From the NCBI GenBank assembly GCA_018065295.1, contig JAGHTQ010000120.1, positions 1-10,523 of the forward strand: a stretch of 10,523 bases of DNA, in the 5' to 3' direction. How positions within the stretch are numbered: position 1 is the stretch's first letter; every line of letters starts with the position of its first letter. Origin of the DNA: Candidatus Colimonas fimequi (lineage in GTDB: Bacteria > Bacillota > Clostridia > Peptostreptococcales > Anaerovoracaceae). The notes beneath the pieces are model-generated. The model was not told the DNA's origin. It did not search any database and saw only the letters and a program-made list of their open reading frames with translations. This document shows positions 6,435 through 10,523 of this stretch, one piece after another. Position numbers and translations under genes: made by a program.

Positions 6435-7631
6435 ATGAATAATCAGTTTAGACATTTAAAACTTCAGATAGATTCTCTGGCAGTATTCAGATCTGTCAAG
6501 AATGACGTTGCAGTCAGCAGATTATGCGACCTTCTGGAAGCTCTGGCTGATGGCAAGGGCCCTGAAGAAACAATCTCAATATATAGCAGTGTAGTTGAAT
6601 GTCTCTACCCTGTATCAAGCGATCTTGGCGACTACGTAAGCAAGCTTGTTACCGAGGACGAGAATTTCTATATTAAGGCTGTTGCCGCAGGCATCACAGT
6701 GGCTGATGAAATCAGACGTGCAGTGGACAATGAACTTTCTGTTCTGCAGACTCTGGCTATGCTTGATGCAGGCACTATCAAGGAAGCCATCGGCTACGAC
6801 GATTTCCTGCCAGCGTGGACTAACGGTACAGTAGATATCGCATACGACTTCCACCTGAAGCTTAATAATATTATGCAGACAGGCTATGGAATCTTTGCGA
6901 AATACGACTTCTTCAGACTGGAGAACGGGGTTATCGTTCCTGTATCTCACCCTGACTATCAGAGTCTGGATCAGCTCTTCGGATACGAACGCGAACGTAA
7001 TCTGATTATGAAGAACACTGAGGCTCTTGTTAAGGGCACTGGCGCCAACAACATGCTTCTCTATGGCGACGCTGGCACAGGCAAGAGTTCAACAATTAAG
7101 GCTGTTGCTGCACACTTTGCACCTCAGGGCCTGCGTATCATCGAAGTTAAGAAGACTCAGCTCTATCAGATTCCAGGAATCATGGAAGAGCTTTCACTTA
7201 ATCCGCTTAAGTTCGTCATCTTCATCGACGACCTGAGTTTCTCTGGAAACGATGACAACTTCTCAGCTCTCAAGGCTACTCTTGAAGGCAGCATTTCAGG
7301 CACAAGCAGCAACGTTGCCATCTATGCTACAAGTAACCGTCGTCATCTGGTTAAGGAGAGCTTCGCAGATCGCTCAGGCGACGAGCTCCACACTAACGAC
7401 ACTCTGCAGGAAACAATGAGCCTTGCTGCTCGTTTCGGACTGACAATCACATTCCAGAAGCCAGGCAAGGACGAATATCTGAACATCGTCAAGTCCCTGG
7501 CTGTAGAATACGGCATCGAGATGGACGAAGAAGAACTCTTCAAGAAGGCCGAAGCTCACGCTATCCGTAAGCACGGCAGAAGCCCAAGAACTGCTAAGCA
7601 GTTTATCGAGCTTCTTAAGATTGGAATTTAG
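6435..7631 (+). CDS. DUF815-family AAA+ ATPase of unknown function
   Basis: This 398-residue protein has an N-terminal helical region (about 1-180) of no recognised fold and a C-terminal AAA+ domain of the DUF815 type. The ATPase domain shows Walker A GDAGTGKS (211-218), Walker B FVIFIDD (260-266), a sensor-1-like segment YATSNRR (297-303) and a C-terminal GRSPRTAKQF (381-390) with arginines in a sensor-2-like position. It should bind and hydrolyse ATP in the cytoplasm; no signal peptide or membrane segment is seen. The substrate or partner is unknown. Starts and ends are clear: a perfect AGGAGG 8 nt before the ATG, and a TAG followed 12 nt later by a strong terminator. It is transcribed alone, divergently from the rluB operon, so context gives no direct clue to its role. 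The family call rests on my recognition of the motif set rather than a search. Confidence 0.85.
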   Translation: MNNQFRHLKLQIDSLAVFRSVKNDVAVSRLCDLLEALADGKGPEETISIYSSVVECLYPVSSDLGDYVSKLVTEDENFYIKAVAAGITVADEIRRAVDNELSVLQTLAMLDAGTIKEAIGYDDFLPAWTNGTVDIAYDFHLKLNNIMQTGYGIFAKYDFFRLENGVIVPVSHPDYQSLDQLFGYERERNLIMKNTEALVKGTGANNMLLYGDAGTGKSSTIKAVAAHFAPQGLRIIEVKKTQLYQIPGIMEELSLNPLKFVIFIDDLSFSGNDDNFSALKATLEGSISGTSSNVAIYATSNRRHLVKESFADRSGDELHTNDTLQETMSLAARFGLTITFQKPGKDEYLNIVKSLAVEYGIEMDEEELFKKAEAHAIRKHGRSPRTAKQFIELLKIGI

Positions 7632-7640
7632 ATATAAAGC

Positions 7641-7675
7641 AAAGAAGACATGCTAAGATGCATGTCTTCTTTTTT
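7641..7675. terminator. Strong hairpin terminator between convergent genes
   Basis: GAAGACATGC (7644-7653) and GCATGTCTTC (7660-7669) form a perfect 10-bp stem with a 6-nt loop, extended by three A-T pairs and followed by a run of six T on the plus strand (7670-7675). It ends the DUF815 ATPase transcript. On the minus strand the hairpin is followed by TTTGCTTT, so it may also end the convergent secreted-protein transcript, less efficiently. Confidence 0.9.
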
Positions 7676-7702
7676 ATCTATTTCATTCGAAGGAGTTAAC
7701 CA

Positions 7703-9844
7703 TTACTTGATTTTTCCTGAAAGCTTAGCCTTTGACCACGCGCTTACATAAAGTGTGTCGCCAACCTTCTTGTATGAACGTACTTCCACGTAGTACTTCT
7801 TGCCCTTCTTAAGTGACTTTATTGTCTTGCTCTGAGAAGTTGTTGTAGTGTACTTCCATGACTTAGCGCCCTTCATCTTGTAAGCGATCTGGTAAGTAGT
7901 TACGCCCTTGGCAGAAGGTTTAGTTGTCATCTTAACTGTAAGTTTGCGCTTGCCACTTGTCAGGCTGCTGATTGCTGCTGCCTTAGGTGAGATTTTGAAT
8001 GAAGATTCAACGCTGCCAGCATAGTTGCCCTTACCTTCTATGATAACCTTGGCAAGGCCAACTTCATTGTTGCCTTCGTATTTAACTTCGTAATCTTCGC
8101 CTTCTTCGAGGATTGTCTTGCCGCATACAACTTCAATGTCCTGAGTGATTTCACTGCCTGTATAAGTCTTGTTTGATATGCCTCTTACCTTAACCAGGTC
8201 TGCATCCAGCTGTCTTGGAACGATGTTAAAATTAGTTGTGATTCTGCCGCTGCAGTTATCGCTGCCAACGATCTTAACAGTTGCAGTTCCTACCTCTACA
8301 TTATCTGAGTAAACAACAACGTAATCGTCTCCAGGCACTAATTCAGCGCCATCATTAGAAGTGATTTTTACTTCTGGAGTAATTGCCTTACCTGTGTACA
8401 TTTCGTCCCGAAGAACATCAACGGTAATGTCATCAGTATCTATTGCTCTTCTTCCAATTTCAAATCCCAGTTCACATGAACCTATATACTGACTGAAGCG
8501 AGGTTCTGTTGCATTAATTTTGATTTTGTACTTACCAGCATTTGTAACAACAGTTTCTTCTTGTGTATACACTCCATCAGGCAGCTTATCCTTACTTACT
8601 GGTTCGACTGTTATCGTATGTTCTTTGCCGTCGTAAGTAATCTCTTCAATCGGCTTGAACATATCAGCAGTTATCTTTGTTATCTTGACGTATTTCTCAC
8701 CCTTTGGGATTGCTCCTTCATCAGCAAATTTAGGTCCCACCTTGAACATTTCAGGATCTGGTGTATAAACTACACTAGCCTTATGCGGATCGCCATCTAC
8801 GCCAAAAGCGTCGCTACCTACGTACACATTCTGTGGGTGGAAATCGATTCTTTTGATCTTATAGCAGCTAAAGAAAGCCTTTTTTTCAATTCTTCTAACA
8901 CTTTCTGGAATATATAGGTCCTCTATTGCAGTACTTTCAAAAGCGCGGGCATCTATGTTAGTAATATTATCATGGAATACCACTTCTTTAAGGTTACGAC
9001 AGAAATCGAATGTCCCCTCATGAATGTACGTCCATGATGGAGGAATAACGATGCTCTCTACGCCGCTAGAGGAGAATGCGCCATTTGCTATATATCCAAC
9101 ACCGTTGCACACCTCTATCGACTTCAGGCTTTCGCACTGCAGAAATGCTTCCTGCTGTACACTTGCATGTGGAGGAATCCTGACACTCTCGAGTGCAGTA
9201 ACACGGAATGATTTATCTCCTATGTATGTCAAGCTGTCCGGGAAATTGATCGTGTTCAACTTCGTACAACTACTGAATGCCTGATCACCAATTTTCTTAA
9301 ATCCTTCAGGCAAAACCACTTTCTCAAGATTAGTACAGCTAAAGAACGCATTGGAGCCTATTGACTTGACATTCTTGCCCATTACTACTGTCTTCAGAGG
9401 TTCACATGAATTGAATGCTTGTCCTTCATCATATATACCTACAGCCACAACTGGTCTTCCTTCAATTTCATCAGGAATTGTAACGTCTACTGGTTGGCCT
9501 CTGTATCCAGTAATGTAGGCTTCGTTCTTGTTCGCATCAATCTTATACTCAAGGGAATATCCGTTTGCTTCAAACAGCGCCTCGTCGCCCAAAATCGGCT
9601 CATCACCAGTTCCGTCCTCATCCCCCTCTTCTACAGAGTTGTTGCTGTCTGCTTGAGCCAGTTCCTCATCGCTAGGAGTTACCTGTTCTTCTTCTACGAA
9701 ACCGTCCTCGCTTACTTCGCTTTCTTCAACCAGGTTTTCATCACCAGGTACTACCTGGTCAACCTCATCTGCAAATATGAATCCAGTGTCTAATGCCAGC
9801 ACCATCATCAGTGCAATGACAATACTAATAAGTTTTTTGCACAT
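7703..9844 (-). CDS. Secreted BspA-like leucine-rich-repeat protein with MBG-like and Fn3-like domains
   Basis: The 713-residue protein begins with a signal peptide (1-25: two lysines, a hydrophobic core, likely cleavage after FIFA). A very acidic, Glu/Asp-rich linker follows (about 26-90). Residues about 142-352 hold nine leucine-rich repeats of the BspA/TpLRR (LRR_5) type, 21-23 residues each, with the pattern AFxxCxxLxxVxxPxxVxxIG. Three MBG-like beta modules come next (about 401-465, 483-543, 561-619), each opening with Y-x-G and two ending with a G-N-Y/D-N-C-x-G type strand. A lysine-rich Fn3-like domain closes the protein (about 621-710; YQIAYKMKGAKSW, KKYYVEVRSYKKV, SAWSK). There is no LPxTG motif, lipobox or transmembrane anchor, so it is probably secreted or held non-covalently. 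Related repeat proteins of oral and gut bacteria bind host or bacterial surfaces, but the ligand here is unknown. The start ATG has GAGG (9852-9855), 7 nt upstream. It has its own promoter and is bounded by terminators. Confidence 0.88.
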   Translation of the reverse strand: MCKKLISIVIALMMVLALDTGFIFADEVDQVVPGDENLVEESEVSEDGFVEEEQVTPSDEELAQADSNNSVEEGDEDGTGDEPILGDEALFEANGYSLEYKIDANKNEAYITGYRGQPVDVTIPDEIEGRPVVAVGIYDEGQAFNSCEPLKTVVMGKNVKSIGSNAFFSCTNLEKVVLPEGFKKIGDQAFSSCTKLNTINFPDSLTYIGDKSFRVTALESVRIPPHASVQQEAFLQCESLKSIEVCNGVGYIANGAFSSSGVESIVIPPSWTYIHEGTFDFCRNLKEVVFHDNITNIDARAFESTAIEDLYIPESVRRIEKKAFFSCYKIKRIDFHPQNVYVGSDAFGVDGDPHKASVVYTPDPEMFKVGPKFADEGAIPKGEKYVKITKITADMFKPIEEITYDGKEHTITVEPVSKDKLPDGVYTQEETVVTNAGKYKIKINATEPRFSQYIGSCELGFEIGRRAIDTDDITVDVLRDEMYTGKAITPEVKITSNDGAELVPGDDYVVVYSDNVEVGTATVKIVGSDNCSGRITTNFNIVPRQLDADLVKVRGISNKTYTGSEITQDIEVVCGKTILEEGEDYEVKYEGNNEVGLAKVIIEGKGNYAGSVESSFKISPKAAAISSLTSGKRKLTVKMTTKPSAKGVTTYQIAYKMKGAKSWKYTTTTSQSKTIKSLKKGKKYYVEVRSYKKVGDTLYVSAWSKAKLSGKIK

Positions 9845-9883
9845 ATCCTAACCTCATTTTCGTAGTTGTATTAGTGTTCTCTC

Positions 9884-9889
9884 ATTATA
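9884..9889 (-). promoter_or_regulatory. Predicted -10 box of the secreted repeat-protein gene
   Basis: A perfect TATAAT on the minus strand would start transcription near 9877, about 33 nt before the start codon. The -35 position 17 bp upstream (AGATGT) does not match the consensus, so an activator may be needed, or this may not be the promoter. Two TTACAC copies (9901-9906 and 9912-9917, plus-strand reading) flank that position. Confidence 0.5.
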
Positions 9890-9922
9890 TCCCGTGCACA
9901 TTACACACATCTTACACTCCTC

Positions 9923-9960
9923 AAAATAAAAAGCCCAATTCAGAAAAAACTGAATTGGGC
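9923..9960 (-). terminator. Rho-independent terminator of the CCA-enzyme-like gene
   Basis: Reading the minus strand, a perfect 11-bp stem (GCCCAATTCAG with CTGAATTGGGC, plus-strand halves 9933-9943 and 9950-9960) with a 6-nt loop is followed by TTTTTATTTT (9932 down to 9923). It lies 15 nt after the stop codon at 9976-9978 and separates that gene from the secreted-protein promoter. Confidence 0.93.
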
Positions 9961-9975
9961 AACACCCTCGTAATT

Positions 9976-10523
9976 CTATATGTACTTATCGATTTCCGCC
10001 AGGATAACGTTTCGGTCATTTGGAAGATCCTCTGCGATAACTTTGTAAAGTATATCCTTGAGAAGTTCGCCAACCCGCTTTCCTGTAATTCCTCTATCGA
10101 TCAAATCCGCTCCTGTCACGGCCAGCTGCTTATATGAATAGCACTGGTTGCTAGCGATAATGTCGTCCAGCATCACCTTGATGTTGTCGAACATTTCAAT
10201 GAGTTGCGTCACATCACAGCCCACGGCCAGGTTGTCGGCGCGCTTGATTTCGAGGATCTCATAAACCAGTTCCGGTCCGAACTTGTGCAGCCACTTCTTC
10301 AGGAGCACCTGCTCCGGTCTGAAGTAAAGGTCGTGATACTTGGTGATAGTATAAACTCTATCCTTGGTGAACGTATCCACCTTGAGCGCCGCTGCAATAT
10401 CCAGCCAGTGCTCCGCACTCTTCTCCGGATGACCCGGGCACCTGCCGATTTCATCACCAAAAACAAAAGTGTCCGGCTTGCCAATGTCATGTATCAAAGC
10501 CGCTATCTTAATATACGTGTCGT
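9976..10523 (-). CDS. cca: CCA-adding tRNA nucleotidyltransferase-like protein, C-terminal part (5' end outside the window)
   Basis: The visible 181 residues are the C-terminal part of a larger protein whose start lies beyond the right edge; the frame is open to position 10523, so the in-frame TTG near 10497 is not a real start. It contains an HD-domain core: ALIHDIGKPDTF, then GHPEKSAEHW and TKYHD, as found after the nucleotidyltransferase and RNA-binding domains of many bacterial CCA-adding enzymes. Segments such as LEIKRADNLA and the C-terminal VTGADLIDRGITGKRVGELL also match that family. These enzymes build or repair the CCA 3' end of tRNA. The catalytic N-terminal half is not visible, so a poly(A)-polymerase-like or other HD-domain relative remains possible. 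The gene ends in TAG and has its own strong terminator. Confidence 0.8.
   Translation of the reverse strand, partial: DTYIKIAALIHDIGKPDTFVFGDEIGRCPGHPEKSAEHWLDIAAALKVDTFTKDRVYTITKYHDLYFRPEQVLLKKWLHKFGPELVYEILEIKRADNLAVGCDVTQLIEMFDNIKVMLDDIIASNQCYSYKQLAVTGADLIDRGITGKRVGELLKDILYKVIAEDLPNDRNVILAEIDKYI

Noticed and set aside
8561..9793. Three plus-strand open frames of 86-124 codons
   Set aside because: They are antisense to the secreted repeat protein; their Cys/Tyr/Phe-rich translations are typical of a repetitive gene's complement.
1..10523. Window-wide use of an alternative genetic code in which TAG is sense
   Set aside because: TAG ends tsaE, the DUF815 ATPase gene and the CCA-like gene in positions that fit normal ends, two of them just before strong terminators.
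1..10523. CRISPR array, insertion sequence, prophage or toxin-antitoxin pair
   Set aside because: I saw no regularly spaced repeats, transposase or integrase motifs, or small overlapping gene pairs; nearly all of the window is accounted for by recognised genes and short regulatory gaps.

Overview
The window looks like chromosomal DNA of a low-to-moderate-GC member of the Bacillota, most likely an anaerobic Clostridia-type bacterium. The reasons are strong AGGAGG-type ribosome binding sites, a clostridial-style Rex repressor, a tsaE-tsaB-rimI-tsaD-ydiF gene order like that of Bacillus subtilis (recalled, not searched), and a secreted BspA-like leucine-rich-repeat protein with MBG-like modules and a C-terminal Fn3-like domain. 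I cannot assign a genus from sequence alone. It is mainly a core-genome region: I see no insertion sequence, prophage, CRISPR array, tRNA or rRNA.

Layout. On the minus strand, reading from about 6380 down to 1, a promoter drives rluB, tsaE, tsaB, rimI, tsaD and a YdiF-type ABC-F ATPase with gaps of 19 nt or less or 13-nt overlaps. A second promoter then precedes acpP and rex; rex runs off the left edge. Divergently, at 6435-7631 on the plus strand, lies a DUF815-type AAA+ ATPase with its own short-leader promoter, ending in a strong hairpin terminator. Convergent to it on the minus strand is a 713-residue secreted repeat protein (7703-9844) with its own promoter. Upstream of that, separated by a perfect 11-bp-stem terminator, is the 3' part of a CCA-adding-enzyme-like gene that enters from the right edge.

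How the genes fit together. The central operon is almost entirely about translation: rRNA pseudouridylation (RluB), three components of the t6A tRNA-modification system (TsaE, TsaB, TsaD), a ribosomal-protein-type N-acetyltransferase (RimI) and a ribosome-associated ABC-F ATPase. The acpP-rex pair joins fatty-acid synthesis to NADH/NAD+ sensing. The CCA enzyme fragment adds another tRNA-maturation function.

The most notable observation is an in-frame TAG codon (1110-1112) in the ABC-F gene. The 40 codons after it still encode the family's charged C-terminal tail in the same frame and end in a second TAG at 987-989. This looks like a recent nonsense mutation, stop readthrough, or a sequencing error. 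I found no convincing undescribed multi-gene system; the remaining findings are modest.
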